Source: a virus
IMG/VR virus record: IMGVR_UViG_3300045884_000044
Coordinates: 1-31,891 of that record
Direction: 5' to 3' (one strand)
Length of the DNA: 31,891 nucleotides
Shown here: in pieces, positions 7,949-15,434 of the stretch
How positions within the stretch are numbered: the first letter of the stretch is position 1
Layout: each line of letters starts with the position of its first letter
Position numbers and translations under genes: made by a program
The notes under the pieces: model-generated
Databases searched by the model: none
The model's input: only the letters and a program-made list of their open reading frames with translations
What the model was told of the DNA's origin: nothing

Positions 7949-8791
7949 ATGGCTGAGAGCGAACTCGTCGTCGCCAACGGTGCGCTGATGCGGCTGGGGG
8001 CGGACCCGCTGGCGTCCCTGGTCACGCCGGTCAACGACCGGACCCGCCTGGTGAACCAGTACTTCGCCCCCACGCGCAAGGAAGCGCTCCGGAGCCACCC
8101 CTGGAACTTCGCGCTCCATCGGGTGCGGCTCAACACCTTCCCCCAGGCGACTCTGACGGCGAGTGCCCTCACCGGCACGATCACCGCGACGGCCTCGGCA
8201 GCGGTGTTCGCACTGACCGATGTCGGCTACCGGGTGATGTTCAATGGTGGAGGTCAGGGCCGGATCACGGCGGTCGCCGTGGACCTCCTCTCAGCCACGG
8301 TCGAGTTGGACTCGGACATCACCACGCTCAGCTTCGCCATCGAGGAGTGGCGGATTGCTCCGGCCTCCGGCTGGACGTTCCGCTATGCGAAGCCCACGAA
8401 CTACCTCCGCGTGGTGGAGGTGGCGATGACCGCGACCTCTCCGGGCCCCAACACTGGGCCGATCCTCTGGTCCTGGTGGGCGGACCTGTCCAACAAGCCG
8501 GAGCCCATCAAGGTCGAGGGCGAGTACCTCGTCTCCAACGCCTCGGGCAAGCTGGACATCCTGTTCATCCGGGACATCTCCGACACGACGAAGTGGGACC
8601 CGGTATTCGACTCCGCCCTGGAGTGCCTGCTCGCGTTCAAGATTTGCTACGGGGTCACGGGGTCTCTCGCCGCCACCAAGACGCAATTCGACGCCTACAA
8701 GCAGACGCTGGCGGAGGCCCGGACCATGGACGGCCAGGAGGACACCCCGGACGACGTGTACCCCGATGATCTCGTCTCTGTGAGGCAGTAG
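7949..8791 (+). CDS. Tail tubular protein A (T7 gp11-like)
   Basis: This 280-aa protein has the conserved N-terminal pattern of T7 gp11-like tail proteins: N-G-A-L-M-R-L-G-A near residues 10-18, then RTRLVNQYFAPTRKEALRSHPWNFA near 30-54. These proteins form the ring between portal and nozzle in short-tailed phages. A central segment of Ala/Thr-rich beta strands (about residues 70-130) looks like an inserted small domain, often seen in this family. The ribosome site CTGGAGGA lies about 6 nt before the ATG. The nozzle gene starts 1 nt after its TAG, as usual for this pair. Confidence 0.85.
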   Translation: MAESELVVANGALMRLGADPLASLVTPVNDRTRLVNQYFAPTRKEALRSHPWNFALHRVRLNTFPQATLTASALTGTITATASAAVFALTDVGYRVMFNGGGQGRITAVAVDLLSATVELDSDITTLSFAIEEWRIAPASGWTFRYAKPTNYLRVVEVAMTATSPGPNTGPILWSWWADLSNKPEPIKVEGEYLVSNASGKLDILFIRDISDTTKWDPVFDSALECLLAFKICYGVTGSLAATKTQFDAYKQTLAEARTMDGQEDTPDDVYPDDLVSVRQ

Positions 8792-8792
8792 C

Positions 8793-11468
8793 ATGGGCGT
8801 CCGGGCCTTCCAGACGGGTCTCACCGGGGGTGAGTTGAGCCCCTTCCTGTTCGCGCGTTCCGACTTCGACAAGTACCGGAATGGCGCGGAGTTGCTGCTC
8901 AACTGCGTGGTGAAGGTGTCGGGTGGCTGTGCCCGGCGCGCGGGGTCTCAGTACATCGCGGAGGCCAAGCCCTTTTACTCCGCCTTCCAGTTTGGGGCCT
9001 TCCAGGTCGATGCCTTCCAGGTGAATCCTGCCGGGAGTCTCCAGACCCGGCTGGTTCCCTTCGTGTTCAACATCGACCAGGCGTATGTGCTGGAGTTTGG
9101 CCACCAGTACATCCGGTTCTTCCGGAACCGGGCTCCGCTGTTCGGCGAGGGCGTGGGAGATAGCTTCATCACCAACGGGGACTTCTCGTCGGGCCTCACG
9201 GGCTGGGACACGGACAGCACGGGGTCGGGGTCGGTCACTGATGGGGGCGGCTACGCCAGCCTGGCGGTGGGTGCGGGGCTGGGTGACGCCACGCTGATGC
9301 AGACGATCACCGGCCTGGAGGTCGGCGAGCGCTACATCGCGGAATTCCGGATCGACAACGCGCCCGCGATCTTCTCGCTGGGCACCGCGCCGGGGGGCGA
9401 GGATTTGGTCGCCCGTCAGGCGCTGGCTCCGGGTTCCTACCGGGTGGCGTTCATCCCCACGACCACCGAGGCCACGCTGCTGTTCTACAACTCCTCGGTG
9501 AGCACCGAGACCCGTGTGGATGATGTCGTGGTCCAACTCTCGGACGTGATCGAGTTGACCACCCCGTACACCAACGAGGACATCCCGCAGCTTCGCTTCA
9601 CGCAGTCGGCGGACACGCTGTACATCGCGCACCCGGACCATGATCCCCGGAAGCTCACCCGGCTGAGCGACACCACCTGGACGCTCCAGATCATCGCCTT
9701 CCAGCCGGTGCCCAGCCAGGAGACCCCCCTGGCCCCCTCGGCGACCCTGACCATCGGGGCGACCAGCGGCGCGAACATCGTCTTCACCACGGATGTTGCG
9801 GCATTCCTCGATGGGGATGTCAACAAGACCATCCGGTCCCGTGGCGGGGTGGCGATCATCAAGACGGTGGACTCGGCGACGCAGGTCACCGTGGATATCA
9901 TTCAGCAATTCATCAATACCGACCCCATCGGCTCGGGGTCCTGGGAGTTGGTGGGCAGCCCCTCGTCCGCGATCACGCTCTCCGCCAAGGAGCCCGTGGA
10001 TTCGCTCATCACGGTGACCGCCGCCCTCGACTCCTTCCGGACCAGCGATGTCGGGGGGTTCATCAAGGTCAACAGCGGACTCCTTGAGATCACGGCCTTT
10101 ACCTCTGCCACGGTGGTCACGGCCCGCATCCTCACCGTCCCCTCGTCCACCTCTGGGGTGGCGGGTGCTTGGACCCTGGAGAGTGCTGCGTGGTCTTCCA
10201 CCCAGGGGTTCCCTGGTGTGGTGACGTTCTTCGAGCAGCGTCTCTGGTTTGCCTCCTCGCGGGCCCGTCCGCAGACCATCTGGGGGTCTGCCGTCGCGGA
10301 CTTCGAGAACTTCGCGGCGGGTCCCAACGACGACGACTCGGTGGAGTTCACCATCGCGTCCAACACGGTGGACCTGATTCGCTGGATGAAGTCGATCCGG
10401 AATTTCCTGATCGGCACCATCGGCTCGGAATTCAAGATGGCCGGGGGCAACGAGTCCTCGATCACCGCAACCAACGTCACGGTCACCACGGAAGCGGCCT
10501 ACGGCTCAGACTTCAATGTGGACGCGCTTCGGGCGGGCAATGCGGTTCTCTTTCTACAGCGCGGTGGGCGGCAGATTCGGGAACTCTCCTTCGCGTATGA
10601 AACCGACTCGTACAACGCGCCGGACCTCACGATCCTCGCGGAGCATCGCTTCCGGGAGGGCATCGTGGACTTCGCTCGGGCCTCCGCGCCGGACTCTTTC
10701 CTCTTTGCGGTCTCGGCTGACGGGGGCCTGAACGTCTGCTCCTACGAGCGCCCGGAGAACGTGGGGGCCTGGACCCGCTACGAGACCCAGGGCGACTACA
10801 AGGCGGTCTGCGTGATCCCCGGCATGTGCGGGGACGCCGATGAAGTCTGGACCGTGGTCGAGCGGGAGGTGGGGGACTTCACCAAGCGGTTCATCGAGGT
10901 GTTCGATGGGCAACTGAACACCGACGCCGCGCTCAACTACGAGGGTGGGGCGGATGGGACGGCGGCCATTGATGCCCTTGCGGGCCTCAGCCACCTGGAA
11001 GGCATGGAGGTGGACGTGAAGTGGGCCCCGGCCTCGGCGTTCCAGGAGTCGGCGTTCCAGCGGGGGTTCGTCCAGGGCTCGCGGCCCGAGCAGTACTTCA
11101 CCACCACGGTGGCGAGCGGGTTCGTGTCGCTCCCTGGCCCGGCGTACCGTGTGGAGGTCGGACTCCACTACGAGACCGAGATCAAGACGCTCCGCCAGGA
11201 GTTGGCTGGCCCCCAGGGAACCGCGATGTTCCGGCGCAAGCGCTCGAACGCGGTGTACGTCCGGTTCTACTGCTCCCACGGGCCGGGGATGTTCGTGGAG
11301 GACGAGGAGGTCCCCACGGATTTCGTCAGCCGCATCCGGGACTTCCGCAAGGTGAACCTGGGCTGGGACCGGGAGGGCCAGGTAACGATCCGCCAGACCC
11401 AGCCCTTCGGGATGGTGGTGCTGGGGGTTGGGTACTCCTACGTGATGGACGACGGCGAGGCCCCGTAG
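8793..11468 (+). CDS. Tail tubular protein B / nozzle (T7 gp12-like) with inserted jelly-roll
   Basis: This 891-aa protein starts with the signature of podovirus nozzle proteins: FQTGLTGGELSPFLFARSDF, a run of Leu/Asn, then GGCARRAGSQYIAEA, all within residues 6-52. Later GFPGVVTFFEQRLWFASSRA and PQTIWGS near 470-495 are also typical. Residues about 123-253 look like an inserted carbohydrate-binding-type jelly roll, beginning ITNGDFSSGLTGWDTD and ending TRVDDVVVQL. The protein forms the distal tail tube through which DNA exits. It is longer than T7 gp12 (about 790 aa), partly because of the insertion. Confidence 0.87.
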   Translation: MGVRAFQTGLTGGELSPFLFARSDFDKYRNGAELLLNCVVKVSGGCARRAGSQYIAEAKPFYSAFQFGAFQVDAFQVNPAGSLQTRLVPFVFNIDQAYVLEFGHQYIRFFRNRAPLFGEGVGDSFITNGDFSSGLTGWDTDSTGSGSVTDGGGYASLAVGAGLGDATLMQTITGLEVGERYIAEFRIDNAPAIFSLGTAPGGEDLVARQALAPGSYRVAFIPTTTEATLLFYNSSVSTETRVDDVVVQLSDVIELTTPYTNEDIPQLRFTQSADTLYIAHPDHDPRKLTRLSDTTWTLQIIAFQPVPSQETPLAPSATLTIGATSGANIVFTTDVAAFLDGDVNKTIRSRGGVAIIKTVDSATQVTVDIIQQFINTDPIGSGSWELVGSPSSAITLSAKEPVDSLITVTAALDSFRTSDVGGFIKVNSGLLEITAFTSATVVTARILTVPSSTSGVAGAWTLESAAWSSTQGFPGVVTFFEQRLWFASSRARPQTIWGSAVADFENFAAGPNDDDSVEFTIASNTVDLIRWMKSIRNFLIGTIGSEFKMAGGNESSITATNVTVTTEAAYGSDFNVDALRAGNAVLFLQRGGRQIRELSFAYETDSYNAPDLTILAEHRFREGIVDFARASAPDSFLFAVSADGGLNVCSYERPENVGAWTRYETQGDYKAVCVIPGMCGDADEVWTVVEREVGDFTKRFIEVFDGQLNTDAALNYEGGADGTAAIDALAGLSHLEGMEVDVKWAPASAFQESAFQRGFVQGSRPEQYFTTTVASGFVSLPGPAYRVEVGLHYETEIKTLRQELAGPQGTAMFRRKRSNAVYVRFYCSHGPGMFVEDEEVPTDFVSRIRDFRKVNLGWDREGQVTIRQTQPFGMVVLGVGYSYVMDDGEAP

Positions 11469-11917
11469 TGCCCTGCCACCACGAGTTGGTGCCCTTCAAG
11501 GCCGCCCATGTGGCTGAGATCGCCTGGCTGGAGCGGGGCCACGCGCTCCTGATCGGGCAGCAGGCCATCTCGATCTACGAGCAGCACCCCGGCTGGAGCG
11601 GGTTCTGCAACGGGCGGTTCATCGCTGCCGGTGGGATCGTGGTCCCCTACCGGGGGCTCGGAGAGGGCTGGGTGATCGCCGGGCCTGGTGTCAAGGGCCA
11701 TTACGCCTTCTTCCATCGGACGGTGAAGCGGGCTATGATTGGCACAGCTAGGGCCTTGAAGGTCCGGCGACTACAAGTGCTAGTGCGGGATTCCTTTACG
11801 GTTTCGCATGGCTGGGTGACGGATCATCTGGGCTTCGAGAAGGAAGGCGTCATGCGCCGCTACGGTGTCATGGGCGAAGACATGGTGGTCTACGTGAGGT
11901 TCTTCGATGATCTTTGA
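11468..11917 (+). CDS. GNAT-like small protein, possible gp13-type virion component
   Basis: The start is the GTG at 11468, whose first base is the last base of the nozzle gene's TAG; the frame is open further upstream but that part shadows the nozzle gene. The 149-aa product has an acetyltransferase-like ending (HGWVTDHLGFEKEGVMRRYG, then VVYVRFF), the usual C-terminal strand-helix-strand of GNAT folds. Proteins of this size and fold occur between nozzle and internal virion proteins in T7-like phages, where gp13 occupies the same place. Whether it is enzymatic is unknown. It overlaps the next gene by 11 nt. Confidence 0.7.
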   Translation: MPCHHELVPFKAAHVAEIAWLERGHALLIGQQAISIYEQHPGWSGFCNGRFIAAGGIVVPYRGLGEGWVIAGPGVKGHYAFFHRTVKRAMIGTARALKVRRLQVLVRDSFTVSHGWVTDHLGFEKEGVMRRYGVMGEDMVVYVRFFDDL

Positions 11918-12560
11918 GGGCTGGGTTCTCCGGGACGGCTGGTGGTACGGCCCCCAGGGGGAGAGGCTCCGCGCCATCTCTGGCGGCACCGGGGCGGAGA
12001 TCGCGGTGCTGGCCGTGGCGGCCATCGCGGCGGCGGCCTCTGCCTATGGAGCCTACTCGGCTGCCGAGTCTCAGCAGGATGCCCTCAAGGCCCAGGCCAA
12101 GGCTCAGGAAGCCGATGCCGAGGCTGCCGCTGCGGCGGGTCAGGCGGCTGCGGCCAACCAGCGTCGGAAGGACCGGGCGCTGCAAGAGTCCTTCGCGGCT
12201 CGCGCGGCGGGTGCGGGCGTGGTCGCGCGGGAGGGCTCCAGTCTCCTGGCTGAGTTGGACTTCGCCACCAACGCGGAGATGGAGGCCCAAAACGTCCAGT
12301 ACGGCTATCGCCTGGAGGAGCGCTCCAAGAAGTACCAGGCGTATCTCTCCAAGCGTGAGGCGGGCAAGATCAATCCCGCGATGAACGCGGGGATTTCTCT
12401 GCTCCAGTCGGCGGGGAGCATTGCTGGAGGCTTCGGCGGGGGCGCGGGGGCCAGCATGACGGGTGGTGGATTGAGTGCGGCGGGAGGTCTCACGGGTGGC
12501 GGGGGTGGCGGGACCTCCTCGGCTGCGTACCAGGCGTATCGCGCCGGAGAAAGGGGCTAG
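11907..12560 (+). CDS. Internal virion protein (T7 gp14-like)
   Basis: This 217-aa protein has an Ala-rich hydrophobic segment at about residues 30-53, followed by an Ala/Gln/Glu coiled-coil (residues 52-105). The AGAGVVAREGSSLLAELDFATNAEMEA segment after it is typical of gp14-like internal proteins, and a Gly-rich C-terminus ends the protein. In T7 the gp14-like protein is ejected into the host and forms a channel in the outer membrane. The order gp13-like, gp14-like, gp15-like matches T7. The ATG overlaps the upstream gene's end by 11 nt. Confidence 0.78.
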   Translation: MIFEGWVLRDGWWYGPQGERLRAISGGTGAEIAVLAVAAIAAAASAYGAYSAAESQQDALKAQAKAQEADAEAAAAAGQAAAANQRRKDRALQESFAARAAGAGVVAREGSSLLAELDFATNAEMEAQNVQYGYRLEERSKKYQAYLSKREAGKINPAMNAGISLLQSAGSIAGGFGGGAGASMTGGGLSAAGGLTGGGGGGTSSAAYQAYRAGERG

Positions 12561-12561
12561 G

Positions 12562-14289
12562 ATGCCTCAGCTTCCTCGGTACGGAGTGGGCCGGGTGGAT
12601 GTCGCCACCCCGGAGACCCCTACGCCCAGCGGCCGGAACCCCCAGGCTGAGGCGCTCATGGCTGGGGGCAAGGTACTCCTGGAGACCGCGCTCGGCTTCA
12701 AGCAGACGCTGGACAAGCGTCGGGACCTCCGCACCGATGCCGAGGCCAACGAGAAGTTCCGGCTCCTCCAGGAGGCGGTCTACACCTGGGAGGGCGAGAA
12801 GGAGAAGACCGCCGATCCGGATGCCCATGTCGCCCAGCACACGGATTTCTTCAACCAGTCCGTGACCAAGCTGATGTCCGACGTGAAGGACCCGATGCTG
12901 GCCGACAAGTTCCTCAAGCGGGCCTCGGGGTTCCGCACGGAGCGGTTGAAGCACTCCTTCGGGGTCCAGAACAAAGCCTTCGTGGACCGCGAGAAGTCGG
13001 ATGTCGTGGCGGAGACCGAGAAGCTTGGGAAGTTCGAGTACCTGATGGACGACGCCACGTTCACCAAGGAGTGGGAGTCGCTCACCCAGCGCATGGACAA
13101 GTCGCTGGCTGCGGGTGGACTGTCCAAGAAGGACCGGGTGCTGATGGAGCAGAAGGCCCGCGATTCCATCTGGGGCACTCGGGCCTATCGCCAGGCGGTC
13201 CAGGCGGTCCCGGCTGAGAACGACCCCGAAGGCACGGCGGTCATGTGGAACGCCACCAAGGCGATGGAGATGGGCCAGGACCCGCGCTACGAGGGCCTCA
13301 GCCCCGAGCGCCGTCTCGCGGTGACTTCCATGCTGCGGGAGGAGTACTCGCGGCGGCTCACCACGGCCAACACCAAGGCCGCCGAGCAGCGCCGGGTCTT
13401 CAACGAGGAAGTGGACGCCATGGCGGGCGAGATGTACTCCGCCATCGAGCGCGCCTCGCGTGGCGAGGAGTTCGAGTTGGACGGCAAGACTGCCAAGCAC
13501 TCCATCGAGGATGTCTTGCAGGTCACCAACAAGTACTCCCGCACTCTTGGCCACCGGATCAACGGTATCCAGGACAACGCCCGCGCCTATCAGTCCATCC
13601 GGGATCGGGGCGAGAAGACGCAGCCTGCGACGCCGGAGGAGCACAACCAGAAGGCGGAGTGGCTGAACAAGGCGCTGCTGGGTGAGGTCTCCAATACGGA
13701 GATCGTCAACTCCACGCTTCGTCCGGAGTTCAAGGACGAGGTGCTGCGGGCCTGGTTCCAGGCGAAGAAGACCCCCCAGACCCCCGAGGAGAAGGAGCGG
13801 CGGGATGATGTCAGGGGCTGGGCTCGGTTCATCAAGGGTCAGTTGAACACCCAGACCTCGGCGTTTGTCCGGGACCCCCGGATCGCGGGGATCGCCGACC
13901 GGGCCGCCATTGAGTTCTCGCGCCTGGCGGGCAAGGACAAGGAGGCGGACCTGCCGGAGTTGGTCTCCCAGGTGTTGAAGCGCAACTCGGATCATCTCAA
14001 GGGAGCCCTGGACCCCGGTCTGCTTCACTCCCAGCTTCCCCAGCGCTACCAGGACATGGACGAGAACAAGGTGGTCCGGGACATCCAGACCAATGCCATC
14101 ACGCGCCAGGCTGGGGACTTCTATCTGGTCCAGATGCGCTGGATTCGCTCGCTCCGGGAGAAGTCGGGTGGGGAAGCCCAGGGTCCCGAGAAGCCTGCGG
14201 AGCAGTCGGGCCCCGGCCTCATGGACCGCGTGAAGGGTGTGTTCTCGGGTAAGGGGGGCGCGAAGGTGCGTGGCCCCCAGGGAGAGTAG
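12562..14289 (+). CDS. Internal virion protein (T7 gp15-like)
   Basis: The frame is open from 12475, but the real start is the ATG at 12562, one base after the upstream TAG, with AAGGGG at about 12551-12556 as ribosome site. The 575-aa product is almost wholly charged and helical, with many Glu, Lys, Asp and Arg residues and no membrane segment. It begins PQLPRYGVGRVDVATPETPTP, a start style seen in gp15-like proteins. By order and composition it is the second ejected core protein, which in T7 forms the periplasmic tunnel with gp16. Identity rests more on synteny than on motifs. Confidence 0.65.
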   Translation: MPQLPRYGVGRVDVATPETPTPSGRNPQAEALMAGGKVLLETALGFKQTLDKRRDLRTDAEANEKFRLLQEAVYTWEGEKEKTADPDAHVAQHTDFFNQSVTKLMSDVKDPMLADKFLKRASGFRTERLKHSFGVQNKAFVDREKSDVVAETEKLGKFEYLMDDATFTKEWESLTQRMDKSLAAGGLSKKDRVLMEQKARDSIWGTRAYRQAVQAVPAENDPEGTAVMWNATKAMEMGQDPRYEGLSPERRLAVTSMLREEYSRRLTTANTKAAEQRRVFNEEVDAMAGEMYSAIERASRGEEFELDGKTAKHSIEDVLQVTNKYSRTLGHRINGIQDNARAYQSIRDRGEKTQPATPEEHNQKAEWLNKALLGEVSNTEIVNSTLRPEFKDEVLRAWFQAKKTPQTPEEKERRDDVRGWARFIKGQLNTQTSAFVRDPRIAGIADRAAIEFSRLAGKDKEADLPELVSQVLKRNSDHLKGALDPGLLHSQLPQRYQDMDENKVVRDIQTNAITRQAGDFYLVQMRWIRSLREKSGGEAQGPEKPAEQSGPGLMDRVKGVFSGKGGAKVRGPQGE

Positions 14290-14291
14290 CC

Positions 14292-15431
14292 ATGGACCTC
14301 GGCCAGAGTCTTCAGAAGCGCCTGGAGTTGACCCAGAGCCCGAGCCTCCAGATGGAGGAGCAGGAGAAGTGGGCTAAGTGGCAGGCGTCACAGCCGTTGC
14401 CCAGGGTGCCGACGGGCGACCAGATGATCGAATCGGGGTTGAAGTCCGCGCTCTCGACGGCGGGCAAGGTGGGCTCGTTCATGGCCGCCGCCCCGAGCGA
14501 TCTGGTCACCGGACTGGCTAAGGGTGGGGTCAGCCAGGTCCTCCAGACCGGGCACGACATCGTGCGCCTGGGGGAGAACGTGGCTCAGCTACTCGCGCCC
14601 ACCCCTGCGGGCGCGCTCAAGATGCGGAAGCAGGCGATGGGGACGGGCGAGGGGTCGGTCACGGAGCCCGTGGGCACCGTCCAGGCCCTCAGCCATCCCG
14701 TGGGTCAGTTTTTGTCCATGTTCGTTCCGGGCACTTCAGCCTTGAAGGGCGCGGGGATGGGCACCAAGGGGGCCGCCGCGTTGTCCGGTTTCATGGCCGA
14801 TTTCGCCTCGGACCCCGAAGCCGGGAATCTCGCCAACCTGGCCGGGGACGCCTACAACGCCTTCTCCCCCGAGGGCCAGTTGGCCCTGGTCGAGTGGCTG
14901 GGGACGAACAAGAACGCCCCGGAGTTGGAGAACCGGCTCAAGAACGCCTTTCTGGGCTCTGCCACGGGTCTGGGGGTCGATGCGGTGATGTCGGGCCTCA
15001 AGATGCTCAAGACGCGGGGCCAGATGAACAAGCTCGGGGAGACGATCCGCCAGGCGTTTGCCGAGGCCCAGGGCCAGCGGGGGTCGGCGGTGATGGGGCC
15101 GTCCGATGAGATGGTGACCCTGTTCCGCCACGGAGATGTCAAGGGCCCCACGGCCAACTTCGGTGAGTCCGAGGGCATGGTCGCGCCCTTCGCGCAGGCG
15201 GGTCCGCTCCGGTCGCTCCAGGTCTCCAAGTCCGACGCCGAGACGTTCCGGAAGTCGAACCTCTTGAAGAACCCCAACGTCGAGCAGGCGATCAAGGACG
15301 AGATTCTCAAGCAGGGCGGGATGCCCGACCTGGAGTACCTGCTGCCGGATTGGCTCGCTCGGGCCGCCAAGGAGCATTATGCTGAGGGCGGCCTGGGGGC
15401 TGTACTCGAAGCCCTCGTGGGAGAAAGGTAA
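14292..15431 (+). CDS. Probable internal virion protein, 379 aa
   Basis: Ribosome site GGGAGAG at 14280-14286 and a good ATG at 14292. The protein has hydrophobic helix-rich segments in residues 45-110 and 140-180. It then has AFSPEGQLALVEWLGTNKNA and LENRLKNAFLGSATGLGVDA (about residues 190-232), segments that recur in large podovirus ejection proteins. The C-terminal 120 residues are charged. No transglycosylase motif is visible. It may be part of a core protein that in other phages is a single larger polypeptide with the next gene. The stop is 3 nt before the next ATG. Confidence 0.55.
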   Translation: MDLGQSLQKRLELTQSPSLQMEEQEKWAKWQASQPLPRVPTGDQMIESGLKSALSTAGKVGSFMAAAPSDLVTGLAKGGVSQVLQTGHDIVRLGENVAQLLAPTPAGALKMRKQAMGTGEGSVTEPVGTVQALSHPVGQFLSMFVPGTSALKGAGMGTKGAAALSGFMADFASDPEAGNLANLAGDAYNAFSPEGQLALVEWLGTNKNAPELENRLKNAFLGSATGLGVDAVMSGLKMLKTRGQMNKLGETIRQAFAEAQGQRGSAVMGPSDEMVTLFRHGDVKGPTANFGESEGMVAPFAQAGPLRSLQVSKSDAETFRKSNLLKNPNVEQAIKDEILKQGGMPDLEYLLPDWLARAAKEHYAEGGLGAVLEALVGER

Positions 15432-15434
15432 TCC

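Noticed and set aside
8655-9908. 417-codon minus-strand frame
   Set aside because: Antisense to the nozzle gene; composition is that of a shadow frame.
11021-11467. Upstream extension of the GNAT-like gene
   Set aside because: That part is an out-of-frame shadow of the nozzle gene; the overlap with its stop at 11468 and codon use support the GTG at 11468.
12490-14028. 512-codon minus-strand frame
   Set aside because: Antisense to the gp15-like gene, Leu/Arg/Gly-biased, no recognisable domain.
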